21,244 nucleotides of DNA from Ichthyosporea sp. XGB-2017a (GCA_002811675.1 PDIM01000073.1:101110-122353); one strand, 5' to 3'. Positions 1 to 9,439 are shown, numbered from the stretch's first letter. The notes: a model not told the origin generated them from the letters alone. Numbers and translations are program-made.

Positions 1-409
1 ATGAAAATTAAAAATTATAGTCGGGTGTATAAAAAAAAAAAAAAAAAACAGGTCTGTCCGGAGAAGTTCTTGGCAGCCTTTGTTTTTATTCTCAGCGAAT
101 TCCAGCTGTTGTTGGTATTTGGTAAGCCCGAGCAAAGAGGTTCCCCGTGACTGCACTGCTGCTCAAGTGACAGCGCCTCACGTGCCATTGCAATTTGCAG
201 CTGTTGCTGAAGTCAAGCACTACAAATAGTTGAGTGAGTGAGTGGACCACGTGCATCACTGGCTCCCGTCATCCTGCTGGTTATTTTCGTCAATTTATTT
301 TATTTGTTTGACAGTTTTGACTGGTTTGAAATAAAAATCCTTTTGTCTTTTATTGAATCGATCCCTACCTAACAAAGAAGTAGAAATTAGGAAAGACACG
401 GATTTGATT
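1..409 (+). promoter_or_regulatory. Upstream region of the ABHD18-like gene, with two CACGTG E-boxes
   Basis: No gene is seen here. The stretch has an A-run at about 31-48 and two perfect CACGTG palindromes at 179-184 and 248-253, the nearer one 157 bases before the chosen ATG. CACGTG is the core site of bHLH factors of the Cbf1/Pho4 and Ino2-Ino4 kind (family knowledge). A GTGA-type tandem repeat lies at about 231-244. I see no convincing TATA element. A GGTAAG string near 119 could be a 5'-UTR splice donor, but nothing else supports it. Confidence 0.4.
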
Positions 410-2092
410 ATGCTCGGTTTGCTTGGGGGGTTTCTTGATAGCGCGTATTTGTGGGTGAATTCAGTGCTCAAGCGAAGAAAAGGGCAATTGCAGTTTCCAA
501 AGGGGCTTGGGAGTGATGTGGAGCGGGTGTATCGGCTTGGGGACGAGCTGATGTTGTCTGGACGAGGTGGGGAGATGCTGAAAGAGATTAGAATGGTGAG
601 GGATCCTCCACAGGAGGAAGAGGAGGAGGAGGAGAAAGAAGGACATGCAAAAAGGAAGAAGGAGAAGGAGGAAGAGGATTTATTAGAAAAGGCGGGTGTG
701 AGGATTTGGCGGGGGAAGTTTAAAAGTCCTGTTGCGGATATTCTGGAAGAGGAACACACTCGCTGGGGACGTGTTGAGATTATCGAACCAATTGTGAAAG
801 AAAAAGAAGACGAAGAAGGGAAGGAGGAGTGCGAGGAGAAAGGAAAGAGGAATGGTACTAACTCTGGTACTTCTTCCAAGTGTAAGAAAATCAGAGGCAT
901 TGTTGTTCACCTCCCGGCCACTGGGGATGAATATTTCCAACGTCGGCGGAAGCAGTACGCGTTGCCCTTGGCCGCGCGTGGGTACGTTTCTGTGCTTTTG
1001 ATGGCTCCGTATTATGGAGATCGACGACCCACGGGACAATCCTCGTTCGAGAGCCCGACTGTGTCGCATTTTATGGCGATGGGGCTTGGGATTGCTGCGG
1101 AGGGAGCGGCGCTGGTGCGGTGGGCGAGGGAGAGATGGCCTGGTGTGGCAGTTGGGATCAAAGGAGTGTCGATGGGGGCCTGTTTGGGGATGCATTCTGC
1201 TTTGCTGGCTGGTGGAGATATGTTTTTAGTGTGTTGTGTCCCAGCGACGGGCCCTCATAATCTTTTGGATAGCGGATATCGTCATTTGTTTGACTGGGAA
1301 GGGATTGCGCGGGAGAGGCGGGAGCAACAGGCGATGAATGGATATGGGGAGGGTGTGGAAGAGAAGGATAAAGAAGGAAAAGGACCATGTGATGATAAGA
1401 GGAGCGTAGAGGAAATTTTGTATGAAAGACTGGCTTGGTATCCCATGATAAAGTCCTTTGAGAGGAATCATCAATGTGTACGACGGTCGTTATCAGGCGG
1501 AGAAGAGGATGAAGCAGAGGCCGTGGTGGGCAATTGTGAATTGTGCACGAAAGGGGAAGAGGATCATGATGTGTTGCACAAAAGAAAAAGAAGTGGCAGT
1601 TATGGAATTAAAAGTTCAAAGTCGCCAAAACTCGAAGCGGGTCTTTCTTCTTCCTCATCCTCGTCATTTTCTTCCTCCGCTTCCTCATCTGCTTCCTTTA
1701 ACTGCGCCGACCGGGGCCAGAGGAAGTTTGCAGTAGTTGCAATATCCGCAGCCAATGACCAAATTGTCAAAGCAACATACAGCAGAGAATTTCATGAGTT
1801 GGTGAAGCATATCTGCACCAATATGGGATTTTCTTGCAAAGAAACAGGCTGCTGGGAAGAGACAAACCTCCGCAACGTTAACAATAGTAATGAAAAAGAA
1901 AAAGAGAAGGGTGGAGATGAGGCTGCAGTAGAGGATCAAGAATCCTTGTTGTATCGGAATAGATTTATCCCTGGTGGGCATGTGACTTCGGTGTTATTCA
2001 GTGCCCAACAGTTTGTTAGTGGAGTGGACGAAGCGGTGGAGATGCTGGAGAAGCAACAAGAATTGCAAAGAGGGGTTTGTTGCAAGGAGTGA
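410..2092 (+). CDS. ABHD18 (DUF2048) family alpha/beta-hydrolase, 560 aa
   Basis: An intronless member of the ABHD18 family, serine hydrolases recently linked to mitochondrial lipid (cardiolipin) metabolism in animals; that role is carried over only by homology. Visible landmarks: HLPATGD at 167-173, matching the family HLAGTGD strand, followed by RRR; a PYYG motif; the nucleophile elbow GVSMG with Ser254; the acid in ANDQIV (Asp450); and the base in PGGHVTS (His524). The triad is therefore complete. Two inserts break up the fold: a Glu/Lys-rich stretch at about 65-160 and a Ser/charged region at about 310-440 between nucleophile and acid. They make the protein longer than the roughly 415-residue animal form. 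The frame is open from a TTG at 353, but the first ATG is at 410 and begins the MLGLLGGFLDSAY segment, which I take as the true N-terminus. The start is moderately sure, the family very sure. Confidence 0.92.
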   Translation: MLGLLGGFLDSAYLWVNSVLKRRKGQLQFPKGLGSDVERVYRLGDELMLSGRGGEMLKEIRMVRDPPQEEEEEEEKEGHAKRKKEKEEEDLLEKAGVRIWRGKFKSPVADILEEEHTRWGRVEIIEPIVKEKEDEEGKEECEEKGKRNGTNSGTSSKCKKIRGIVVHLPATGDEYFQRRRKQYALPLAARGYVSVLLMAPYYGDRRPTGQSSFESPTVSHFMAMGLGIAAEGAALVRWARERWPGVAVGIKGVSMGACLGMHSALLAGGDMFLVCCVPATGPHNLLDSGYRHLFDWEGIARERREQQAMNGYGEGVEEKDKEGKGPCDDKRSVEEILYERLAWYPMIKSFERNHQCVRRSLSGGEEDEAEAVVGNCELCTKGEEDHDVLHKRKRSGSYGIKSSKSPKLEAGLSSSSSSSFSSSASSSASFNCADRGQRKFAVVAISAANDQIVKATYSREFHELVKHICTNMGFSCKETGCWEETNLRNVNNSNEKEKEKGGDEAAVEDQESLLYRNRFIPGGHVTSVLFSAQQFVSGVDEAVEMLEKQQELQRGVCCKE

Positions 2093-2260
2093 GGGGGAAG
2101 AGATGTGTAGCTATTTTCTACCTATAAAAATTGTGAAAAGAGTAAAATCGGGAGATGGTTTACTATTTTGTGTTATCTGTTTGTTTTGTCCGCTGTCATC
2201 TTATATAAGAGCAGGAAGACAATTTTTTTTGCCAAGAACGGATGCCGATGTACGTTCAAA

Positions 2261-2266
2261 AATAAA
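2261..2266 (+). terminator. AATAAA polyadenylation signal of the ABHD18-like gene
   Basis: A perfect AATAAA hexamer 169 bases after the stop codon at 2090-2092 and the first clear signal on this strand. The cleavage site is not identified. Confidence 0.5.
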
Positions 2267-3304
2267 GCAGGAAGTTTCACGTGAAGCGGTGGCTATTCCT
2301 CAGAAATCTATAAAATATATCAACTAATCTCCCCACGTTCTTTGCTCACCAACCTTCTCAAATATTCACGAACTCGAAATTGGATTGGAATCCTATTTTT
2401 AGTTATATTCTTAAAAGTTTATTGCTGAGGTAGGGAAGGAAATAACGAAAGAATGACGTTTCGATGATCAAATTGAGCAAGCAAAATGCGTCTTGTTCTA
2501 CCGAGGGCATAGAAGTGTGATTATGCAATTGCTCTACCGAAGCAAATAACCTTCAGCTTCTCTAGTCTAAAGGTAGCGCGTGCGAAAAGTGGAGACAATT
2601 GCGATGATGACAATGAATCAAGGAATCTCTGCAACTGTCCCCATCATTCGGTGTTTAAAAAAAAAAAAAAAGAATCGCTGAGGGCAGTAAGTTTTTGAAT
2701 CCATTACAGAAAGGGTCAAGATAAAAAAGCCCCCACTTTCTATTGGCCCCCCGAGTGTTGTTGTCATGTCCATAAAAGGCCGTGTTGTTCACGTTCCAAC
2801 TTCAACCTTCCACGCCTCCTTTTGCCGGGTACTTTCATGAGCCGCTACATCTTACACATCTTGAACGAAATACGAAAGTGGAAGCCTCTCATGGCCTCAG
2901 TTGGAGAGCGGGGCCGTGATTGCCGGCTGCTTTGACACTTGGTTGACAAAAACTCGGATTCAACAATAAGATGACCGCCTTTCTCAAGAAGAGTCTCCTG
3001 TACGATGAATATGTCAAACATAAATAATGGCTGGTACACTTTTTCTCGTTTCTTACTTCGTTGTGAGATTCTAATTTTTATCATCAGGAGGGCCTTCCTT
3101 CATCGGACCCGCGTAATCAAAGGTGACTCTTGAAACCAATTCAGCTTCTGATTTTTTTTTAAAGGTCGTGAGGTCACGATTGCGTATTCCGTTGACACGG
3201 GCCCACTAGTTGTGGTGTGAAAAGCTCGTGGATTAACATAGGGCTATACAAAAGAAGTTCAGGGAGTATAATTTTAGCTTCTCACAGTGGACGATATCGA
3301 GCTA

Positions 3305-3428
3305 TGACGTCATCAGATTTGATTAATGAACATATGTACGTCTTTGTGACGTCACATCCTTAATGAACTTTGAAAACGGTGACGCACTTGGCTTTGTTAA
3401 ATAGAATGGATGCGTTGGTGTGACGTCA
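3305..3428. promoter_or_regulatory. Cluster of three CRE/ATF sites (TGACGTCA) upstream of the ABCA gene
   Basis: Perfect palindromic TGACGTCA octamers are seen at 3305-3312, 3347-3354 and 3421-3428, about 430-555 bases before the ABCA start. A related TGACGCAC lies at about 3380. Such octamers bind bZIP factors of the CREB/ATF/Atf1 kind (established). That they control the ABCA gene is inferred from position. Confidence 0.6.
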
Positions 3429-3859
3429 TCAAACATTACCAAAAGGAGCAAGTTCAAAGGGGTTCTTTTTTATTTCTTTTGGGCTTTTTCTACTTTTTGT
3501 TTTTCTATAGAAGGGCGATAACTGGCATGATTAGCCAATCAGAGAGGTTAGCGCTAATTACAAACGAGGGACCGCGCGTGTTCTCATTTTTAGTTATTCT
3601 TCCAATTTCGGGTTACTGCAGAATTTTAGAGGGACACTTCACAATAGGAAGAGGAAAAGAAGAGAATGGTAATTATAACAGTAACGTGTGGGGTGCAATG
3701 GGAAAATGAATAAAAGGGGGGATTGGTGTGGTGTTCTGCAGACAGATACGTTATCTTATTTTCAAACTATTTTTCGGAAAATCTCCTTTTTCTTTTAAAG
3801 ACACGAAGCGGAGAGAGATTTATTATTAATTCGATAGTGCGAAAGAGTAAAACTAAACA

Positions 3860-6800
3860 ATGTTGTCGTCCAAACGCCAACAGATTAAGTTAACTCTGTG
3901 GAAGAACTGGAGGATTCTTCTCAGAAGTCCCGCCCGTGCGGCGTTGATGATTCTTCTTCCCATTGTTTTTATTGTCCTTAGCTCGATAGGGATTTTCATT
4001 GGGGGCGGGGATAAAATGCCTGATGGTGTTGAGGCGCAGTACTATTCCCCGTTTATGAACTACACTCAAAAGTACAACTTTGCCTATTCTTACGATACCT
4101 CCTCCTCCACTGTGACAAAGGCACAAGCTGATTCCCTAGTGGCCACTTGGCTGAGTGAGCTTAACCGTGCGAGATATGAGTACTCGAATGAGCCATTGAC
4201 GGCTGAGAATATTGTCTACGTGGAAGGAATTGATAATATGGCCAATTGGTGTACAGATGAGAGTAATAACTGTTTTGGTGGAGTTGTATTTGATGATCTC
4301 TCCTCTGATAATGTTAAATATTCTGTACGAGTGGATGCGAAGTACACCGGAAATACCAAAAATGTGTATAACTCCTTTACTAGTTATGCCACTGCAAAGC
4401 CCGATGATAGCGACTACTATGATGATGCAAAGGATGGTAAATTGAGACGATTCTGGACCTTGCAGGACACTATGGACCGCTCTTTGACCTATTTTTTGCA
4501 TAACAAAACCACGGCAGGGAATGGTGATATGCCCGAGCTTGCCAACACCAATATGTACCGCTATCCGTTCCTGCCGTATAAAGTGAATGTCCAGGCTGGA
4601 GCTGTGATGCAGTTTGGGTTTTACTTGGCGTTGACGTATATGTTTGTCACCATGACTATGGTTGTGTTCAAAGTGGCAGAGAAGGAGGATAGAATTACAG
4701 AAGTGTTGAAGCTGATGGGGCTCCGTGGGTGGATCAGTGAGATGAGTTGGTGGGTTGTGTATGGAGTTTTCTATCTCTACTTATGCATCCTCTTCACCTG
4801 TATCTTCAACTTTTATTGGGTTGGACACAGTGACTTTGGTGTTACCTTCTTGTTCTTTCTCTCGTATTCCCTGATGTTTATGGGACTTGGAACTCTTATT
4901 TCTGCCATCTGTAGTAGCGCCAAAGTTGCAGCGGCTGCCACTGTTGTGTTATCCATTGTTCTTCAATCATTTTTTTCTATGATTCAGTCAAAGTACAATG
5001 AAGTTTCACGGGAGGCCAAGATGCTTACATGTCTTTCCGGCCCTTCTTGTGGTAATAATGGTATGTTTATCATCAGCATTCGCATGAACTATGACCAGGG
5101 TGTTACCTTTGATAATTGGGATACCAATGTAGTGCAAGATGAGTTTACATTCCGTGATGTCATTATGATGCAGTTTGTTGATTTTGCTTTGTATACTCTT
5201 CTTGGATGGTACATCTCCGTTGTGTTTCCTGGATCGTATGGTGTACCAAAGCCATTTTACTTTTTCCTTACCCCTTCTTACTGGTGTGGAACTGGATCAA
5301 GTGGAGAAAGAAATGACTGCTTGGACCCCAACAACGTTACTACTGATGTAAACACTTGCGAGAAGGAGCCCGCAGATATGAAGGTTGGTGTTCAGATTCG
5401 CAACTTGCGCAAGCAGTTTGGCAAATTCACTGCTGTTGATGATTTGTCACTGAACATGTATGAAGGGCAGATTACCTCCTTTCTTGGTCACAATGGGGCC
5501 GGTAAAACGACCACAATGAATATGCTTACAGGATTGTATCCCTGCTCTGGGGGAGATGCCATTATCAACGGATACTCCATCAGAGACAACATTGATGGGG
5601 TACGCAGTGCTCTTGGATTGTGTCCCCAACACGATGTGTTGTTTGGTGGTTTGACTGTTGAAGAACATTTGTGGTTTTTCTGTACTCTGAAAAATGTCCC
5701 TCGTGATATGATCCCCAAGATGATTGATGATATGTTGGTTGATACGAATCTTATAGCTAAGCGCTTTATGCCCGTGTCTGCACTGTCTGGGGGTATGAAA
5801 CGCAAGCTCTCTGTCGCTATTGCTTTGGTTGGTGACTCAAAGGTCGTTTTTCTTGATGAACCTACTGCTGGAATGGATCCTTATGCCCGTCGTGCTACCT
5901 GGGATCTTCTTCTGAAGTACAAAAAGGGTCGCACAATGTTGCTGACTACCCACTTCATGGACGAGGCTGATCTTCTTGGTGACAGAATTGCTATCGTACA
6001 TAGCGGTAGGGTGTGCACTGTTGGATCTTCCTTGTTTCTGAAGTCAAAGTATGGTATTGGTTACTCGATGAGCATAGTTAAAGGACCTAACTGTGTCTCT
6101 GAAGTGATGATGAATGCAATCAAACATCACATCCCTAGTGCTGCGTGTGTCAGTGACGTTGGAACCGAACTTACCTGCGTCTTGCCAAAGTCCTCAGCCG
6201 TTTCATTCGCTTCTTTGTTGAAAGATATCGACGCCAGACAAGCCGAACTTGGCTTCCTGTCGTATGGATTGTCCGTTACTACCCTGGAAGAAGTTTTTCT
6301 GACCGTCGGTGAGATTGAAGAGGAAAAGATGGACCTGATTCGTGAGGAAGAAGAATCCAAGAAAGAGAAATCAAAGAAAAACTCTGTAACTAACCCACCT
6401 GTTCGTGAGATAGATGAATTGTCCATTTCTGGTTTCCGAGCAAAGATTGGCCCTTTGAACACGGGAAGTGAGCTGAAGAAGCAGCAATTTCGTGCGATGA
6501 TCAAGAAGCGTGTTCAACACACAAAACGGGATTGGAAGTCTTTGATCGCACAGCTGTTTATTCCTATTGCCATGGCTGTTGTTGGTATGCTTATTGTCCA
6601 CAGTAGCGATGGTGAGTCCTACAGCACATATGACCAGCTCTCGATGAACTTTGCTATGTTTGATAAGTATGATTATGCATCACAGTTTTCGAATGATGGA
6701 ACATTCAACAACGCCTCAAACGCAAACACGGTCGAGGCTGTTTTTGGTGCAACAGCCAACTCTCGGGGTCGCCTTTATCAAACTACTAGTGGTGTACACC

Positions 6801-9127
6801 AGGATTTTCTGAATAATCTTCTTGCGTATCAGAACTTTGCCAATATTACTGATTCATATGTTTCTTACGAAAGAAGTGATTCCGGGTATAACGCATATTT
6901 TGATGATTCTAAAGCCGCCCAGGCAAGTCCTGTTGCTCTCAATTTTGCCAACAATATTAAGCTGAGTGATGTCATGCAGAGCAACAAATTTTCTATTGAA
7001 ACCGTAAACTGGCCTTTGCCTGCCAGTGATGCAGATATTGAGCAAAATGTGGCTACTAATTTCATCTACTTTGTAGTCGCTATTATGTTGCTCACTGGTC
7101 TTGGAGTTGCCTGTGCGTATGTGGCCATCTTTCTGATCCATGAGCGTGTCTCAAATGCAAAGCATATGCAGTTTATGACTGGTGTAAGCTCGACCAGTTA
7201 CTGGATGGGTACATTTGTGTGGGACTTTTTCTTTTATGTTGTGGCTGTGATTGTTATTGGACTTTGCTTGTATGCTTTCAACTTGAGCGTCTACACTGGG
7301 GATTACTTTGCTCCCATAATGTTGCTGTCTCTTTTGTATGGATTTTCCCTCATTCCTTTGGTGTATTGCTTCACGTTTGTCTTTGATGTGGCGTCCACTG
7401 GCTTTGTGTCCATTGTGGCTCTTAATGTGGTAGTTGGAGAAATTCTCATTCTGGTTCCCACCATCATTACTTTGGTTGCTGATCCGGGCAGTAGTGCCTA
7501 CAGTATTCGTGATGCTTTGAATTGGGTTTTGTGCATCTTTCCACAGTTTGCTTACGGTTATACAGTTACTCAATTCCCTGTTGTGGATGCCATTCACTCA
7601 GCTGGTGGCGACATAAACATTTGGGATATTGATCAGGCAACCAGAGGTATTATATTTTTGGCCGTTGAGGGTGTTCTTGCCTTTATTTTGTTGTTTGTCA
7701 TTGAGAAACGCAAGTATAACTTTGGTGTGATCAAAGCGTTGCCAGCCAGAAGTGGAGAAAATATTGATGACGATGTGCGTGGTGAGAAAGAGCGTATTCA
7801 GCTCCTCTCTGAAGACGAAAAATCTCAAGAACTCGTTCGTGTGGAAAATCTTGGAAAAGTTTATCCAGCCAAGAATGGAAATGGAAACTTTACCGCTGTT
7901 CGAGACCTCACATTTGGTGTTCAGTCTGGAGACTGTTTTGGCCTTCTCGGGGTGAATGGTGCTGGAAAGACAACCACCTTTAAGATGTTGACGGGTGACT
8001 ATGCCCCCAGTAATGGAACTGCCTATATCGCCGGGTATGATATCTCTACATCAATGCACGAAGTACGCAAGCACGTTGGCTACTGTCCCCAGTTTGATGC
8101 TTTGATTGAGACGCTTACTGGTCGCGAATTGCTCAAGCTCTACGGTCGTATGCGTGGTATCAAAGGTGAAAGTCTTAACTATGTTGTGAATGAAACCCTG
8201 GAACATATGGGACTCACTGTATATGCTGATAAATTATGTGGGTCTTACTCTGGCGGTAACAAACGCAAGTTGTCCTGTGCCATTGCTATCATTGGTGACC
8301 CCGCTGTTGTGTTCTTGGATGAGCCCACCACAGGAATGGATCCCAAAGCGCGCCGCTTTGTGTGGAATGCAATTGCTAATGTGTTTCGTGAAGGCCGATC
8401 TGTGGTGCTGACATCCCATTCTATGGAGGAGTGTGAGGCGCTCTGTACTCGCCTGGGGATCATGGTGGACGGAGAATTCAAGTGCATGGGATCTCCTCAA
8501 CACCTGCGAAATAAGTTTGGTCGTGGATACAACTTGATGGTAAAAATCGCGTCTGGGGAACACGGGCACGATGCTGAAAGCTTCAAACAATTCATCCAAG
8601 AGAAATTCCCATCCTCTACGTTGAAAGAAGAACATTATGGGATGTACGAATACGAATTGCTGCGTACCGGTGAGTTTGGATTGGGAGATATCTTTGAGTG
8701 CATGGAAAATGTCCGCGAGGAATTCTTTATTGAAGACTACTCTGTAGCACAAACTACCCTGGAACAGATTTTTGTTGACTTTGCCAAGGCGCCTTACTTT
8801 GTGAAGGACGAAGATGGAAATGTTGTTCGTACCGCCGCGCCAGAAATTTTGAAAATGGAAAACCCGCACGACCATCCTTTTAAGTTGAAGTGGTGGCATG
8901 TGGCTGTGGGTATTTGCGCTTGGGGCCTTCCTTTCATCTACTTCGGGGCCCAATACTCCAAGTGGAAGAAGGAGTGTCGCCTATATGATGAATACATAGT
9001 TATGGAGAAGGAATGTGGCAGGGGTAATGTCACACAGCAGGGGCAGGATACCATAGACACGCCCGATTTGGTTCAGGTGCAGGAAGCGGAAGAAAAGTCG
9101 GTGAAGAAAGGAGCAGGGAACGTCTAA
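3860..9127 (+). CDS. ABCA-subfamily ATP-binding cassette lipid transporter (full-length), 1755 aa
   Basis: A full ABCA transporter, a family that moves lipids across or out of membranes using ATP. Layout: TM1 at about 28-48 behind the typical LWKNW start, a luminal loop of about 200 residues, TM2-6 at about 248-460, NBD1, a charged linker at about 815-870, TM7 at about 895-913, a loop of about 150 residues, TM8-12 at about 1066-1286, then NBD2. NBD1: Walker A GHNGAGKT 543-550, signature LSGG 642-645, Walker B with Asp666-Glu667, switch His698. NBD2: GVNGAGKT 1364-1371, YSGG 1463-1466, Asp1487-Glu1488, His1520. Both sites keep all catalytic residues. The post-NBD2 motif IFVDFA (1637-1642) matches the VFVNFA motif of animal ABCA1. 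The loops are much shorter than in ABCA1 (about 2260 aa). An extra hydrophobic segment at about 1680-1700 follows NBD2. The ATG has A at -3. No intron is needed across 5.3 kb. Confidence 0.97.
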   Translation: MLSSKRQQIKLTLWKNWRILLRSPARAALMILLPIVFIVLSSIGIFIGGGDKMPDGVEAQYYSPFMNYTQKYNFAYSYDTSSSTVTKAQADSLVATWLSELNRARYEYSNEPLTAENIVYVEGIDNMANWCTDESNNCFGGVVFDDLSSDNVKYSVRVDAKYTGNTKNVYNSFTSYATAKPDDSDYYDDAKDGKLRRFWTLQDTMDRSLTYFLHNKTTAGNGDMPELANTNMYRYPFLPYKVNVQAGAVMQFGFYLALTYMFVTMTMVVFKVAEKEDRITEVLKLMGLRGWISEMSWWVVYGVFYLYLCILFTCIFNFYWVGHSDFGVTFLFFLSYSLMFMGLGTLISAICSSAKVAAAATVVLSIVLQSFFSMIQSKYNEVSREAKMLTCLSGPSCGNNGMFIISIRMNYDQGVTFDNWDTNVVQDEFTFRDVIMMQFVDFALYTLLGWYISVVFPGSYGVPKPFYFFLTPSYWCGTGSSGERNDCLDPNNVTTDVNTCEKEPADMKVGVQIRNLRKQFGKFTAVDDLSLNMYEGQITSFLGHNGAGKTTTMNMLTGLYPCSGGDAIINGYSIRDNIDGVRSALGLCPQHDVLFGGLTVEEHLWFFCTLKNVPRDMIPKMIDDMLVDTNLIAKRFMPVSALSGGMKRKLSVAIALVGDSKVVFLDEPTAGMDPYARRATWDLLLKYKKGRTMLLTTHFMDEADLLGDRIAIVHSGRVCTVGSSLFLKSKYGIGYSMSIVKGPNCVSEVMMNAIKHHIPSAACVSDVGTELTCVLPKSSAVSFASLLKDIDARQAELGFLSYGLSVTTLEEVFLTVGEIEEEKMDLIREEEESKKEKSKKNSVTNPPVREIDELSISGFRAKIGPLNTGSELKKQQFRAMIKKRVQHTKRDWKSLIAQLFIPIAMAVVGMLIVHSSDGESYSTYDQLSMNFAMFDKYDYASQFSNDGTFNNASNANTVEAVFGATANSRGRLYQTTSGVHQDFLNNLLAYQNFANITDSYVSYERSDSGYNAYFDDSKAAQASPVALNFANNIKLSDVMQSNKFSIETVNWPLPASDADIEQNVATNFIYFVVAIMLLTGLGVACAYVAIFLIHERVSNAKHMQFMTGVSSTSYWMGTFVWDFFFYVVAVIVIGLCLYAFNLSVYTGDYFAPIMLLSLLYGFSLIPLVYCFTFVFDVASTGFVSIVALNVVVGEILILVPTIITLVADPGSSAYSIRDALNWVLCIFPQFAYGYTVTQFPVVDAIHSAGGDINIWDIDQATRGIIFLAVEGVLAFILLFVIEKRKYNFGVIKALPARSGENIDDDVRGEKERIQLLSEDEKSQELVRVENLGKVYPAKNGNGNFTAVRDLTFGVQSGDCFGLLGVNGAGKTTTFKMLTGDYAPSNGTAYIAGYDISTSMHEVRKHVGYCPQFDALIETLTGRELLKLYGRMRGIKGESLNYVVNETLEHMGLTVYADKLCGSYSGGNKRKLSCAIAIIGDPAVVFLDEPTTGMDPKARRFVWNAIANVFREGRSVVLTSHSMEECEALCTRLGIMVDGEFKCMGSPQHLRNKFGRGYNLMVKIASGEHGHDAESFKQFIQEKFPSSTLKEEHYGMYEYELLRTGEFGLGDIFECMENVREEFFIEDYSVAQTTLEQIFVDFAKAPYFVKDEDGNVVRTAAPEILKMENPHDHPFKLKWWHVAVGICAWGLPFIYFGAQYSKWKKECRLYDEYIVMEKECGRGNVTQQGQDTIDTPDLVQVQEAEEKSVKKGAGNV

Positions 9128-9194
9128 CTATGTAGCTTAAGACCATAAAGAAACCTTACTTGTTTGCTGGTCATTTGATATGACTTGAGTTTTG

Positions 9195-9200
9195 AATAAA
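9195..9200 (+). terminator. AATAAA polyadenylation signal of the ABCA gene
   Basis: A perfect hexamer 68 bases after the stop codon at 9125-9127, in an AT-rich 3' UTR. Confidence 0.65.
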
Positions 9201-9317
9201 AAGTATATGTTTCATTTCAAAGATATTTATTTATTTTTGTTTGGTTTGGGTTTGGCTTTCTTTTTTTTTTTTTTTTTGGTTTTGATTTTGGTTTTTTTTT
9301 TTTTTTTTTTTTTTTTT

Positions 9318-9377
9318 GTTTGATTTGTTTTTGTTTGATTTGTTTTTGTTTGATTTGTTTTTGGTTGATTAGTTTTT
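9318..9377 (+). repeat. 15-bp minisatellite, four units
   Basis: The unit GTTTGATTTGTTTTT occurs perfectly at 9318-9332, 9333-9347 and 9348-9362. A fourth copy at 9363-9377 has two mismatches. It directly follows a 26-base T run and ends 62 bases before the proposed ATG of the F-box gene. Confidence 0.85.
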
Positions 9378-9439
9378 TGGATATATATTAGTATTATTAT
9401 TATTGAAAGGATTGATTCATATGGTTTGTGTTAATAACA

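Larger units (their letters stand above)
2093..3859. other. Long intergenic region between the ABHD18-like and ABCA genes
   Basis: No convincing coding sequence. The left end is the 3' UTR of the hydrolase gene (AATAAA at 2261-2266; also a CACGTG at 2278-2283). The middle has an A-run near 2660 and a promoter-like cluster: ATTGG at 2742-2746, CATAAAAGG at 2771-2779, then a pyrimidine-rich stretch and a 32-codon ATG frame at 2837-2935. The right end is the ABCA promoter region with three CRE sites (listed separately), a GAATAAAAGG TATA-like string near 3708-3718 and an ATTGG inverted CCAAT core at about 3722-3726. Open frames at 2001-2327, 2845-3084 (minus) and 3410-3709 look random. Confidence 0.5.
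9128..9439 (+). other. Intergenic: ABCA 3' UTR, poly-T tracts and 15-bp minisatellite
   Basis: Contains the ABCA polyadenylation signal AATAAA at 9195-9200, then T runs at 9261-9277 (17 T) and 9292-9317 (26 T). After these comes a 15-bp tandem repeat, and then an AT-rich stretch leading to the start of the F-box gene at 9440. No gene is seen. The poly-T and repeat block must sit in or next to the promoter or 5' UTR of the F-box gene. Confidence 0.6.

Noticed and set aside
353-409. Extended N-terminus of the ABHD18-like protein
   Set aside because: It depends on a TTG at 353; the first ATG is at 410.
295-900. Ser/Pro/Phe-rich minus-strand frame opposite the ABHD18-like gene
   Set aside because: It is the antisense reading of a Glu/Lys-rich, purine-rich coding stretch; no domain, and the plus-strand frame is clearly real.
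3410-3709. 99-codon plus frame between the CRE cluster and ABCA
   Set aside because: Contains a poly-T-derived Phe/Leu run, has no family likeness and lies in the ABCA promoter region.
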